Shown: positions 26,322-35,552 of the stretch, piece after piece
How positions within the stretch are numbered: the first letter of the stretch is position 1
Layout of the letters: every line of letters starts with the position of its first letter
From: Phycisphaerales bacterium
GTDB taxonomy: Bacteria; Planctomycetota; Phycisphaerae; Sedimentisphaerales; Anaerobacaceae
Direction of reading: 5' to 3'
Length of the DNA: 58,237 nucleotides
Assembly: GCA_003170415.1 (NCBI GenBank)
Contig: PMZJ01000032.1
Span: 1-58,237, forward strand
The notes under the pieces: generated by a model
What the model was told of the DNA's origin: nothing
Seen by the model: the letters and a program-made list of their open reading frames with translations, nothing else
Databases searched by the model: none
Position numbers and translations under genes: made by a program

Positions 26322-29300
26322 TGGTTATGCCCTGTTGACTGAGCGCGTCAGCCAGCTTGTTATACCAGTATGCAAAAGCCGAGTTGTTAGAGGCGGAGAC
26401 GCTGTATGGTATGGTAATTGTGACGGGCTGGTTAAAATTCGCTCCGCTCGGACCAAACTCATAAGGGAAAGTGAAAAGCGACACCGGAAACTTTGGCGGG
26501 TTCTCTACCTTTGAGATTGTGATGTCCAACTCGCAAGGATACGCTCCCGCCGGCACTACTACGGAAACGTCGTCCACGCCGGTTATGTTTGCCGGCTCGG
26601 TACCTATGATTGCGTCTGAGGCAGGAGAAACATTTTGAGAGGCCAGCGTATTAGAATGCACGAAAGTACTCCCGGCATAGTAGATATCAGTATTCTGGTT
26701 TCTGCCATCCACCCACACAAGATATGGATACCCGTATCTATCTACTCCTATCACAGGGGCGGATTGATTTGAGCTTGTAGCATTATTGCCCACGAAGATA
26801 TTCGTTTCTTTGCCGTGGTTGACCTCTACAAAGTACAAATCTGTATTACCACTTTTAACGATATTTCGCATATCCTGCCAGCAGGCGAAAACCCTTAAGC
26901 CGGCACCGGTACTACCAATGGTGATAATCACTGGCGTTAGCTGGTCGGCGCCAGAGTTGTCATCGACAATATTTCTTCCAGCCAAAGAAGTTTCCGGCAA
27001 ACCGTTCGACGCCGCATAGTATATGTCCTTGTTGCCGGCCGTGTCATCGACCCACAACAAGTGCAGAATAGCACCGGTGGCCTCTGTGGCGATTGCAGGG
27101 TTTGTCTGGTTTCCCGGCTTGGTTACAATCGGCACGTTAGCCCATGGCCCGCTATTCGATGCCGCTCCGTAAATGTCGCTTGAACCATTTCTCGAGTCTG
27201 CCCACACGACATAGACGGTATTGGCGGAATCCACCGCGATGGCCGGCTTAATATGGTCGGAACTGTCGGAGGTTATTCTTGAAATTGTCTCGGTTGCAAA
27301 ACCATCGTTTGAACTTGCTATATAGATTTCCTGATTGCCCGCCCGGTCGTCCTGCCAGGCGATATATGCTTTCGGAGGCAGGGAATGGTCGACGGCTATA
27401 ACGAGATTAACTGCGTTGTTATCGGAGTCCGTTACTCTTGTTTCGGTGGACCAGTTTATTCCATCAACCGAAGTTGATATGTAGATATCCCATTTTTTTC
27501 GTCGATTGTCCTGCCACACCAGGTACAATTTGTCATAAGCATCTATTGCGAGGGCAGCATTGCACCTGTCGCTTGAGTTATTTGCCTCTCGAACGTTAGT
27601 GCCAAAATTGTCTGCACCTGCAGGGAGTTTGCCAACGTAAATACCCCTTTTCATACCGCTGCTGCTCATCGGCCCCGCGTGCCACGCTACCCAAATATTT
27701 CCCGCGATATCTCGCACAGCGGCGGGATGTCCCTTACCGATATTTTTCGAGCTGGAGTTAACCATTTTATTCTCGCCGAACGAACGCGTCTTGGTTACGA
27801 AGGAATAAGAATACTGGCTCATTGCGTTGCCTGCGAGGTCCTGGGCATTTACTACAACACTTACTTTATGGTCGTAATCAAAGGCGGTGTTTGGCTGGTA
27901 GATAAATGTATAATCGGCCTTGGCACCTGTTCTGTGGCAACGGCCGTATGAGCTGTTGTAGTCAGCTGTGTCGCCCGTATACACTATGTTGTCGCTGACT
28001 TTGATTGTTAACGAATTGGCATCGACCCCCTCGCCGTTATCCGCAACGTGCAGGATTACAAGTCTGTCTAACGGCATCTGGATTGAGTCGGCGGCGGGAG
28101 ACAAGCCGCTGACGGTTGGTGCGGACGTATCGGTGCTATAAACGATTATCGTTATTGTTTCAGAATCCTGAAGCCGACCGTCGCTTGCGATAAAGGTAAC
28201 ATGGTAAGTGCCCGCCTGGTTTGGGGCCGGTGTCCATCTGAAGCTTTGACCAGCGAAGGTGGCACCGATGGGTAAACCTGTGGCTGAATATGTTACCGTA
28301 TTACCGTCGGGATCGGTTACATTTATATCAAAAGTTAAAAGGTTGTTTGTATAAACCGATTTATCGCCAATTTTGGACAGGACAGGAGCTCGGTTTACGT
28401 TATTTACGGTGATGGTGATTGTTTTTGAATCCTGTGCATTACCGTCACTCGTGATGAAGGTGACCTGATATGACCCGGCCTGGTTGTAATCAGGCATCCA
28501 GTTAAAAGTCTGGCCGGCAAACGTTGCGCCGCTCGGCAGATTCTGTGCTGAGTATCTTATCGTATCGCCGTCGGCGTCGGTTGTGGTGACAGTAAAACTC
28601 AAAGGAGAATTCTCATCGACCGTCTTATCTCCAATCGTCCCCAAAACCGGTGCATGATTAATATACTCGTAGCATCCTGCATCCGGTGAGGAATCACGGG
28701 AATTGCCGAGAATATCAGTCGCAGGATAATTCGCAGGGTCGCCGTGACCAACTCCCAAACTGTTTGATGATGCGTATCGATAATCACCGTTGGCGAAATT
28801 GGCAAATATACTGGTGAATACAGGATCATTCCATCCTGCCAAAGAATAAGGATGAAGGACTGTATTATGACCGCCATCTATAGGCGGATAACCAGCATCA
28901 TAATATAATCTGTTGACGATGTTGTAATCATTCTTTGTCAAACCTGTCGTAGAATAAAAATAAACAAAAGACATTATGTTATTGTACACTTCGACATCAC
29001 TATCGTTGTTAAAATTCACCCTACCAATTATGGTATTATTCCTGAACACAAGTCCGTGAATATTTCCCACTTGTGCATAGCTTCTTCTCTCGTCAAATTC
29101 ATCCGTGTATATATTCCAAAGCAGATTATTCTCTATGAGATAGTTACGACCGCCAACTCCTTCAACGTTAAACCACCATAAATCGCCATTCCCTGTCCGC
29201 TCTTGGTCGTATAATTGATTCCCTCGTATAGTTATGCCTGAATGGTCAACCTGACTTACTATCTGCATTAAGTCGCTATGAACAGTTGAAAGGATATTAT

Positions 29301-30375
29301 AGTTCACATTCGATGGCGCTACCCCATTGGGGTCTGACATGATAGAATTTGCTAAAACAATCTGCGTATCGCTTATGACGCTGGAAACGACATAATTGTC
29401 GCCACTGTTTATATTTGCTTTGGCGTTATTCCCTGATGAGAGTTGCAACTTCATATGCGTAGTAATCAACGTCCCACCCGCCGTGTTCCATTTGGCATTT
29501 GGATTTGTCATTGTTTTGCCGTCTGCACTCCAAGTGGTATCGGTCGGAGTTTCCGCGAGCGTGGGCCTGTAAACATCCAATCCGTGTATTATGTTGTTCT
29601 CGATGAGCAGGTTATTACACTCATATACCATAATCCCATCGGATATTATATCGTGGACACGATTGTCTTTGACGCTAATTCCATCACCATAAACAAATAT
29701 ACCATACCCTGACCCAGAAACATCGCAGCCGGATATTGAAACATTAGCGGAGCCATATGCTTCTATTCCGCTTGTATAACCCATCCGCTTACTACTTGAA
29801 TCGCTATGGACTGTGCAATTCTCAATAACGGCGTCCGCACTCGCACCTCCATTCTCTAATTTTATACCTGGGTATTGATGAGTCGTAATATCCTGTGCCA
29901 TAATGTCCACACTGCCAGATACATCAAGATTTTTAAGTTGTAAGTATCGAACATTTTTTGCCCACACTCCTTTATTTTGACCGCTTACCATCTTGAAACC
30001 ATCAAATACCAGATACGAATTACAAGCGACAGAATTGTTTATTGATATTTTGGATAGAACGGGCGTATGTCCGGCAGCCGCTTTATAAGTAATCCAATTA
30101 GTATTGGTTACATTCACGGCAGACCAAACCCCGTAAGAGCCGTTTCTGAAATATGCTGTATCGCCACTTGTTACGGTCGATTGGGTCTTGCTGAGTGTTT
30201 TCCATGGCTGCGCTACACTTCCGTCACAGGCATCGTTACCATTGGTATCGTCAACATAATAAGTAGCCGCAGATGCCGTGGAGACGGCGAAAGCACAACA
30301 GTAGATAGCGGTAGTGATGAGAAGGCAGACCGAGATACGTATAAACGGGCGGAAGGGCCTGCTCACTGGTAACAA
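26179..30375 (-). CDS. Very large secreted protein: beta-helix, Ig-like and beta-propeller domains
   Basis: The frame encodes 1398 residues. In order it has: a signal peptide ending near residue 36 (ASA|ATYYVDD); a right-handed parallel beta-helix (about 37-560) with repeated NLLIENNIIHG-type coils; two putative-Ig/cadherin-like repeats (NHAPVLGTIGDK..., NRAPVLSKIGDK...); a Big-type Ig domain (SAPTVSGLSP); and a six-or-more-bladed propeller with repeated YLVWQDNR, YIAWQDDR, YVVWADSR and YLVWVDGR blades. A ZU5-like beta domain ends at THFSQFIVGG. After that point the frame turns into unrelated sequence (NVKQHTSYQ...), while the +1 frame continues with ATLSSIQVTK. The intact protein would be about 1650 residues. 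The role is likely in cell-surface polysaccharide binding or degradation. Confidence 0.85.
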   Translation of the reverse strand: MLPVSRPFRPFIRISVCLLITTAIYCCAFAVSTASAATYYVDDTNGNDACDGSVAQPWKTLSKTQSTVTSGDTAYFRNGSYGVWSAVNVTNTNWITYKAAAGHTPVLSKISINNSVACNSYLVFDGFKMVSGQNKGVWAKNVRYLQLKNLDVSGSVDIMAQDITTHQYPGIKLENGGASADAVIENCTVHSDSSSKRMGYTSGIEAYGSANVSISGCDVSGSGYGIFVYGDGISVKDNRVHDIISDGIMVYECNNLLIENNIIHGLDVYRPTLAETPTDTTWSADGKTMTNPNAKWNTAGGTLITTHMKLQLSSGNNAKANINSGDNYVVSSVISDTQIVLANSIMSDPNGVAPSNVNYNILSTVHSDLMQIVSQVDHSGITIRGNQLYDQERTGNGDLWWFNVEGVGGRNYLIENNLLWNIYTDEFDERRSYAQVGNIHGLVFRNNTIIGRVNFNNDSDVEVYNNIMSFVYFYSTTGLTKNDYNIVNRLYYDAGYPPIDGGHNTVLHPYSLAGWNDPVFTSIFANFANGDYRYASSNSLGVGHGDPANYPATDILGNSRDSSPDAGCYEYINHAPVLGTIGDKTVDENSPLSFTVTTTDADGDTIRYSAQNLPSGATFAGQTFNWMPDYNQAGSYQVTFITSDGNAQDSKTITITVNNVNRAPVLSKIGDKSVYTNNLLTFDINVTDPDGNTVTYSATGLPIGATFAGQSFRWTPAPNQAGTYHVTFIASDGRLQDSETITIIVYSTDTSAPTVSGLSPAADSIQMPLDRLVILHVADNGEGVDANSLTIKVSDNIVYTGDTADYNSSYGRCHRTGAKADYTFIYQPNTAFDYDHKVSVVVNAQDLAGNAMSQYSYSFVTKTRSFGENKMVNSSSKNIGKGHPAAVRDIAGNIWVAWHAGPMSSSGMKRGIYVGKLPAGADNFGTNVREANNSSDRCNAALAIDAYDKLYLVWQDNRRKKWDIYISTSVDGINWSTETRVTDSDNNAVNLVIAVDHSLPPKAYIAWQDDRAGNQEIYIASSNDGFATETISRITSDSSDHIKPAIAVDSANTVYVVWADSRNGSSDIYGAASNSGPWANVPIVTKPGNQTNPAIATEATGAILHLLWVDDTAGNKDIYYAASNGLPETSLAGRNIVDDNSGADQLTPVIITIGSTGAGLRVFACWQDMRNIVKSGNTDLYFVEVNHGKETNIFVGNNATSSNQSAPVIGVDRYGYPYLVWVDGRNQNTDIYYAGSTFVHSNTLASQNVSPASDAIIGTEPANITGVDDVSVVVPAGAYPCELDITISKVENPPKFPVSLFTFPYEFGPSGANFNQPVTITIPYSVSASNNSAFAYWYNKLADALSQQGITNVETIAISPTLYAIRFKTTHFSQFIVGGNVKQHTSYQIHYHSRQQEQ

Positions 30376-30801
30376 AGCGGAAAATGCTGTTACAGTTCTT
30401 ATTACCAGCCCTCCTCAATACCAAAAAACAGTTCGTGAGAGCCAGTTCTTAAAACAGTGTGTAATCTTAAATCTGGCCTCACGTAACTGCAACTCTATTT
30501 TTTGCTCACAATATAAATAATAAGAATAAACAGCCAGGAAGCAAAACAGGTCGAATGAAACTAAAAGTTATGTGAGATGCACTTGATATGATTGTTCAAT
30601 ATCAGGGGGTAAGTGTATCGGAAATCGCCTATCTGCGGCCCCCCGAGGTTCGGCTGTCTCCAATTGTCCGACCCCAAACGCTATTTTATGAGGTTTTATA
30701 GGATGTTATTTTAGGGCCTGAACACTGAGTTTATAGGTGTTCTGTGGTGTTTTTATAACAACCTTGGGTTAACTATTTATTGTACTATGGAGGGGATAGA
30801 C

Positions 30802-30829
30802 TTGACAAATGGTAAATAACTGTTACTAT
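30802..30829 (+). promoter_or_regulatory. Sigma70-type promoter of the polysaccharide cluster leader
   Basis: TTGACA (30802-30807), a 16-base spacer and TACTAT (30824-30829) precede a leader of about 220 bases to the EpsI-like ATG at 31057. The surrounding sequence TTGACAAAT ... GTTACT resembles the promoter at 14015. Confidence 0.55.
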
Positions 30830-30975
30830 ATTTAAATGGCCGCTTAAGTTGCAGCGGTCGTACTCAGGGACGAAGAGAACCGCATTTTTGACCCCACGGA
30901 GTTGGGTTAGATGTAATTTAGTGCGAAAACTGTAACCCGAGGGATGTTGATTTTGGGACGGAACACCAGCTTGGG

Positions 30976-30999
30976 AGGCGACGGTCGCCTTAATTTTTT
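30976..30999 (+). terminator. Terminator hairpin inside the epsI leader
   Basis: AGGCGA (30976-30981) pairs with TCGCCT (30985-30990) around CGG, followed by TAATTTTTT. It would stop transcription about 140-165 bases after the promoter and 57 bases before the EpsI-like gene. This is the arrangement of an attenuator or of a short leader RNA. Confidence 0.6.
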
Positions 31000-31056
31000 G
31001 TCTGGCGATTTATACTTTCGGGTTATGCGTTAGGTGGTAGTCGAAAAGGGAGTATT

Positions 31057-31851
31057 ATGGGACCGGAAGTCGGTGTGCCAAGGGGCCTAAGTGTTCTCTA
31101 CGGCAGTGACTATGAAAAATCATGGAAACTATCGACGTGGGCACTCTGGGCATTGGCCGTAATCACAATTATAGTTTCAGGTGCGGGTTACCGCGTTTTG
31201 GCTAATCGGTTCAAACTGACTAATGCCCCAATCAAACTACCGGTTCCATTGAGTGCATTCCCCATTCAAATTGGCAACTGGGTCGGTAGCGAGTTACCCA
31301 TTCCAGCCACCACCAGAGAGTATATGGAAGAAAATTTTGCAGATGATTTTTTCAGCCGAAGATATGTTAATTCCGCTGAAGGTATCTGGGCGGATGTTTA
31401 TATGGTGTATTGTTCAAGCCGGCCCAGCGGCATACTTGGACACAAGCCTATTGTATGCTATCCGGCGTACGGCTGGCAGCACCAAAATACCGAAAGGTCA
31501 CAATTCGTCTCAAAAGCAGGGCGTCAGGTTGACTGTCTCGTGCAGCGGTTCCAGAAAAATGCGTTGGCACTCAACGAAGTCGTTGTCATGAGTTTCTATG
31601 TCCGCAATGGCCGTATTACAGCAGATGAAGGTGATTTCTCAGGGGTGTTTGGTCGCAAACCTAATATTGCCAGAGACCCAAGTCATTACGTGGCTCAGAT
31701 TCAGATTAGTTCTGTGCTGGAAAGTTCAGTTAGAAAGGCCGCGCGTGACATAATAGATCACGCGATTGATTTTCTGCCTGATGAGAGCGGCAAAGTCAGG
31801 ACGACGGGACATGTCCGTCCTATCAGCGATAATGTGAAAAACACCGAGTAA
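31057..31851 (+). CDS. Exosortase-associated EpsI-family protein (DUF3485)
   Basis: This 264-residue protein has one N-terminal membrane segment (WALWALAVITIIVSGAGYRVL) and an exported domain with the EpsI hallmarks: FPIQIGNWVGSELPIP, YCSSRPSGILGHKPIVCYPAYGW (His...Cys-x-Pro-x-x-Gly-Trp) and a later VVMSFYVRNG. EpsI proteins accompany exosortases in polysaccharide loci, and their exact biochemical role is not settled. A ribosome site AAAGGGAG precedes the ATG. It opens the cluster, although its exosortase partner is 14 kb downstream (45472), a wider separation than the usual adjacent or fused arrangement. Confidence 0.82.
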   Translation: MGPEVGVPRGLSVLYGSDYEKSWKLSTWALWALAVITIIVSGAGYRVLANRFKLTNAPIKLPVPLSAFPIQIGNWVGSELPIPATTREYMEENFADDFFSRRYVNSAEGIWADVYMVYCSSRPSGILGHKPIVCYPAYGWQHQNTERSQFVSKAGRQVDCLVQRFQKNALALNEVVVMSFYVRNGRITADEGDFSGVFGRKPNIARDPSHYVAQIQISSVLESSVRKAARDIIDHAIDFLPDESGKVRTTGHVRPISDNVKNTE

Positions 31852-31983
31852 CGGAGACGTTCTGGGTTGTAGGCAACTTGGTAACGTATTTTGCGTCAAA
31901 GGGTTACGTCGATTTTTCCAATGTAACCCACAGGGACGGAGTTTGCCCGGAAAAAGTCGAGTCAGAGCAAAAAGGAGTAAATT

Positions 31984-33489
31984 TTGGCAGAAGGTTCGCC
32001 GGGGAATAGTTTTTTTGATACTGAACATCTCAAGACCGACCTGAAAGGGTGTTCTGTCCGTGGTGGGGCGGTTACAATGACTGCTCAGGCAGCTAAGTTT
32101 CTGCTGCAAACGGGTTCGATTGTAGTTCTGGCCCGCATATTGACGCCGCAGGATTATGGTTTGATTGCTATGGTTACCGTAATTACCGGATTTGTTGCGA
32201 TGTTCAAAGATATGGGGCTTTCTTTGGCCACTATCCAGAAAGCGGAGATTAATCACTCGCAAGTTAGTATGCTTTTCTGGCTAAATGTGGTGGCCAGTAT
32301 TGCGTTGGCTCTGATTTTGGCTGCGATAGCCCCTATAATCTCCTGGTTTTATAACGAGCCCCGGTTAACTTGGATTACGTTTGCTCTGGCTGGAACATTC
32401 GTATTTTCGGGTTTGACGGTTCAGCACCAGGCATTGTTGCAGAGGCAAATGCGGTTTTTTACCCTTGCCGTGGTCGAAATCGGGTCTATGACAGCGGGTG
32501 TCATTACCGGGATTGTTCTGGCGTGTTACGGTACAGGTTATTGGGCTTTGGTTGGCTTATCTGCTGCTACGGCACTGAGTAATGCGGTTTTGGTTTGGAT
32601 TTTCTGTGAATGGCGTCCGGGTTTGCCTGTTCGCAGAGCAGGGATTTTGCCTATGGTTACATTCGGCGGGCATCTGACGGGTTTCAGTATAGTTAATTAC
32701 TTTGCCCGGAATTTTGACAATATTCTTCTGGGGCGATTTTGGGGTGCGAATGTCCTTGGTTTGTATAGCAGGGCTTACAACATCATGATGCTACCTATAA
32801 GCCAGATTCGTAGCCCGCTGGAATCAGTTGCAATTCCGGCACTAAGCCATATCCAAAACGACCCTATCCGATATAAAAAGTATTACATCAAGCTGATCAC
32901 TTTGCTGGCTTTTATCACAATGCCGCTGATGGTCTTTCTGTTCTTTTGTGCGGACCAGGTTGTTCATCTATTGTTGGGTGACCAATGGTCTGGGGCTGTT
33001 AATATTTTTAAGATATTGTGTATAGTGGCTTTTATTCAGCCTGTGGTAAGTACGGCGGGACTTGTACTTATTTCATTGGGACAATCTAAAAGGTATTTCA
33101 CCATAGGTGCAGTCAATAGCATAATTATCGTTATTTCTTTTGTCCTCGGTCTGCCGTGGGGAGCAATTGGCGTCGCTATGGCGTACACAATTGCCACTTA
33201 TGTGCTAATATTACCTACATTGTGGTATTGTTTTAGGCAGACACCTGTTTCTATAAGAAATTTCTTTTCAGCTATTTCTCGGCCGGTCATTGCCAGTATA
33301 ATTGTAGGGTTTGCAGTTTTTTCCGCGCACTCATATCTAAACAATTTCTCAGACGCCCTTTCACTTAGTCTCTCTTTAATCATAGGCCTCTTAACATACA
33401 TGGTAGTGTTGATTTTCATACCAGGAGGGTTACCGTTTTTACAGGAGTTTTTTTCGTACCGATCTTTTCTGTTTCAAAAAAGCACTTAG
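31984..33489 (+). CDS. Polysaccharide flippase (Wzx/WzxC-like, MOP superfamily)
   Basis: This 501-residue membrane protein has about 12-14 transmembrane segments and the WzxC-type N-terminus SVRGGAVTMTAQAAKFLLQTGSIVVLARILTPQDYGLIAMV. Such proteins move polyprenyl-linked repeat units across the inner membrane. The TTG start at 31984 is supported by AAAGGAGT just upstream, and no ATG occurs before the conserved region. The upstream gap is 132 bases. It is consistent with a Wzx/Wzy pathway together with the polymerase-like gene at 37678. Confidence 0.9.
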   Translation: MAEGSPGNSFFDTEHLKTDLKGCSVRGGAVTMTAQAAKFLLQTGSIVVLARILTPQDYGLIAMVTVITGFVAMFKDMGLSLATIQKAEINHSQVSMLFWLNVVASIALALILAAIAPIISWFYNEPRLTWITFALAGTFVFSGLTVQHQALLQRQMRFFTLAVVEIGSMTAGVITGIVLACYGTGYWALVGLSAATALSNAVLVWIFCEWRPGLPVRRAGILPMVTFGGHLTGFSIVNYFARNFDNILLGRFWGANVLGLYSRAYNIMMLPISQIRSPLESVAIPALSHIQNDPIRYKKYYIKLITLLAFITMPLMVFLFFCADQVVHLLLGDQWSGAVNIFKILCIVAFIQPVVSTAGLVLISLGQSKRYFTIGAVNSIIIVISFVLGLPWGAIGVAMAYTIATYVLILPTLWYCFRQTPVSIRNFFSAISRPVIASIIVGFAVFSAHSYLNNFSDALSLSLSLIIGLLTYMVVLIFIPGGLPFLQEFFSYRSFLFQKST

Positions 33490-33661
33490 TTGCGGACGAA
33501 TCAATTTTTATGCAAATCAATGAAAGCACATATCGAATCAGTTGTGGAAGCTCATTATCTTTGGGGCAAAGAACTACCGTCACGGTCTGGGCTAGTGATA
33601 GGATCAATATGGTCTAAACACCCAGCGACTAGCAACTGTGTACTCTATATGGTGAAACAAT

Positions 33662-34348
33662 ATGAACATTATGGCCGACCCTGTTAAAAAATTTACTAAG
33701 AAAATAACCGGAATATTGGACAACTTTCTTAAAACCGGCTTGTACAGAAAGGCAGCAAAACTCCACGATGCTTGGTATGCTTCATACTTCTTGAATATGT
33801 GTAGACGTAATATAAATTTTGGATTGACTGCACTTAGGTATAGGATTGGGGTACATCGGGCACACAAAGATACTCCATTAAGGTTACATCTTGGTTGCGG
33901 TGAACGGCACTTAGATGGTTACGTGAACATCGATTTTAGGAAAACGTGTGCTACGGATTTGGTTTGCGACATCCGAAGGCTACCATACCCCAGCGGTTCA
34001 GTAGCAGCGATTGAAACGTATCATGTAATCGAACACCTCGCGAGACATGATTTTCCAAAAGCATTAGGAGTGTGGTATCAAATGTTGGTAGTTGGAGGAA
34101 GACTCATCATAGAATGCCCTGATTTTGATGGAGCTGTTAAAGAATACGTGGAGGGGAATGAAAAGAGGATAGATAACATTTTTGGTTTACAAAGGTTCCC
34201 CGGAGATGCGCATCAATTTGGATATAATTTTGAGAGACTGAGAGAAGTTTTAAGAGAAGCAGGATTCAAAGAAATTGAAAGGTCAGAGCCATTGGATTAT
34301 CACGCTAAGGATGAACCATGCCTTAGGGTTGAGTGTGTTAAGGGGTGA
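33662..34348 (+). CDS. SAM-dependent methyltransferase-like protein
   Basis: The protein is 228 residues. A basic, helical N-terminus (about 1-75) precedes a class I methyltransferase fold with the SAM-binding LHLGCGERHLDGYVNID, then DIRRLPYPSGSVAAIETYHVIEHL (motif II/III region) and GGRLIIECPDFD. This arrangement is common in sugar-modifying methyltransferases of polysaccharide loci. The acceptor cannot be predicted. The start is uncertain between ATG 33662 and ATG 33671, and no strong ribosome site is seen. The stretch from 33490 to 33661 before it is AT-rich and may hold a decayed gene. Confidence 0.75.
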   Translation: MNIMADPVKKFTKKITGILDNFLKTGLYRKAAKLHDAWYASYFLNMCRRNINFGLTALRYRIGVHRAHKDTPLRLHLGCGERHLDGYVNIDFRKTCATDLVCDIRRLPYPSGSVAAIETYHVIEHLARHDFPKALGVWYQMLVVGGRLIIECPDFDGAVKEYVEGNEKRIDNIFGLQRFPGDAHQFGYNFERLREVLREAGFKEIERSEPLDYHAKDEPCLRVECVKG

Positions 34349-34473
34349 GCAGCAATGAAAATATATCTTATTATTTTCTGATATGTCGAGTAATTATTTA
34401 TGTAGAGCATACATATTAATTAAAATCTTTCAAATGTGTTACGAGGTAGAAATTTCTGGCCCTGTTTTTGGAG

Positions 34474-35373
34474 ATGGCATTTGGAAACCTGTTGCTAATG
34501 ATTAGAAAATACATCCCAGAATGGATTAAGGAGTCTTACCGACGCGTGCGCGCCAAACTGTTGAGTATTGGGCTTCCCCGATATACGGATTTTGCCCAGC
34601 CCCAAGATGAAATCCAGGCGAGCCAGGATATTTCAGTTATCATTGCTATTCACGATTCAGTCGAATTCACATGTAGATGTCTTAAAAGCGTCGAGAGATA
34701 TGGGGCCAAGTCGGAAATTGTCCTCGTAGATGATGCCTCGGAGCTTAAAGAAACTGTGAACATTATTCGTGAATATCAGGAGCGTAATTCTTGGAAGGTA
34801 ATCAGACATGACAAAACGATGGGACATAGCCAGTCATGTGTGGATGGCGCTCGGGTTTCCATGCGGCCTTACTTATGTTTTTTGAACTCAGATACCTTTA
34901 TAACGCCTTGGAGCTGGGTTGGGGCGAAACAAGCATTCGAGTCGGATCCTCGAATTGCTGTAACGGGGCCCAGTAGCAGTTGGGCAAGCACAGAACAGAA
35001 GGTCCGTCGTGCAGAGTACTGCCGCAATTACTGGACCGACAATCAGATTCTTGCATTCGCAGAGAAGTATGTCTCATCTCACCGAAATGCGATTCCTGTA
35101 GACCTTCACGAAGTAAGTGGTTTTGCGTTCTTTATTCGGCGTATCATTTGGAGCGACTTGGGGGGATTTGATTTGAATCTCCCCGATTACGGAAATGAGT
35201 CCGAACTCTGTGTAAGATTATCAAAACGGGGTTTTCGCTTAGTTTGGACACAAAACAGCTATATCCATCATTTCGGCCAGAAAACTTTCATAGAGACCAT
35301 GGGGCGAGATCAGATAGTGAACAGACGACTCGCTGCCAAGGCGTATATCGAACGTGTATACAAAAGACTTTAA
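34474..35373 (+). CDS. Glycosyltransferase family 2
   Basis: The protein is about 299 residues. A basic N-terminal segment precedes a GT-A fold with VIIAIHDSVEFTCRCLKSV, EIVLVDDAS (nucleotide-binding Asp pair), then CFLNSDTFITPWSW (the DxD-like NSD motif) and SGFAFFIRRIIWSDLGGFDL (acceptor-site region). It likely adds a sugar to the lipid-linked repeat unit on the cytoplasmic side. The start is unclear: TTG 34468, ATG 34474 and ATG 34498 all lack a well-spaced ribosome site. Confidence 0.8.
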   Translation: MAFGNLLLMIRKYIPEWIKESYRRVRAKLLSIGLPRYTDFAQPQDEIQASQDISVIIAIHDSVEFTCRCLKSVERYGAKSEIVLVDDASELKETVNIIREYQERNSWKVIRHDKTMGHSQSCVDGARVSMRPYLCFLNSDTFITPWSWVGAKQAFESDPRIAVTGPSSSWASTEQKVRRAEYCRNYWTDNQILAFAEKYVSSHRNAIPVDLHEVSGFAFFIRRIIWSDLGGFDLNLPDYGNESELCVRLSKRGFRLVWTQNSYIHHFGQKTFIETMGRDQIVNRRLAAKAYIERVYKRL

Positions 35374-35552
35374 GTGTCCATGCGAGCTTGCCGAATCATC
35401 AGACGGTGGCTCTGAACTAATTAGTCGATGACATTTAAAGGGTGATTAGACGTGAACGATGCAATGCCTTCTATAAGCTTTGAGTTATGGAGGAAACAGG
35501 GCTATTTGGGAACATCGGGCAGATATATTACCTGAAAGATAAATTATAGAGC

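Larger units (their letters stand above)
30376..31056. other. Gene-free divergent region with promoter and attenuator-like leader
   Basis: The 680 bases between the large surface-protein gene and the EpsI-like gene are AT-rich and hold no believable protein. The plus-strand half has a promoter (30802), a leader with alternative hairpins and a terminator (30976-30999) placed before the first gene of the polysaccharide cluster. The half nearer 30376 shows nothing I can name. Confidence 0.6.

Noticed and set aside
33510-33617. A 35-codon frame between the flippase and the methyltransferase
   Set aside because: No ribosome site or recognisable similarity; at most a decayed gene fragment.
35452-35535. 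A 27-codon GTG frame with AAAGGGTG upstream
   Set aside because: Too short to support; no recognisable motif. It may be the end of a lost gene.
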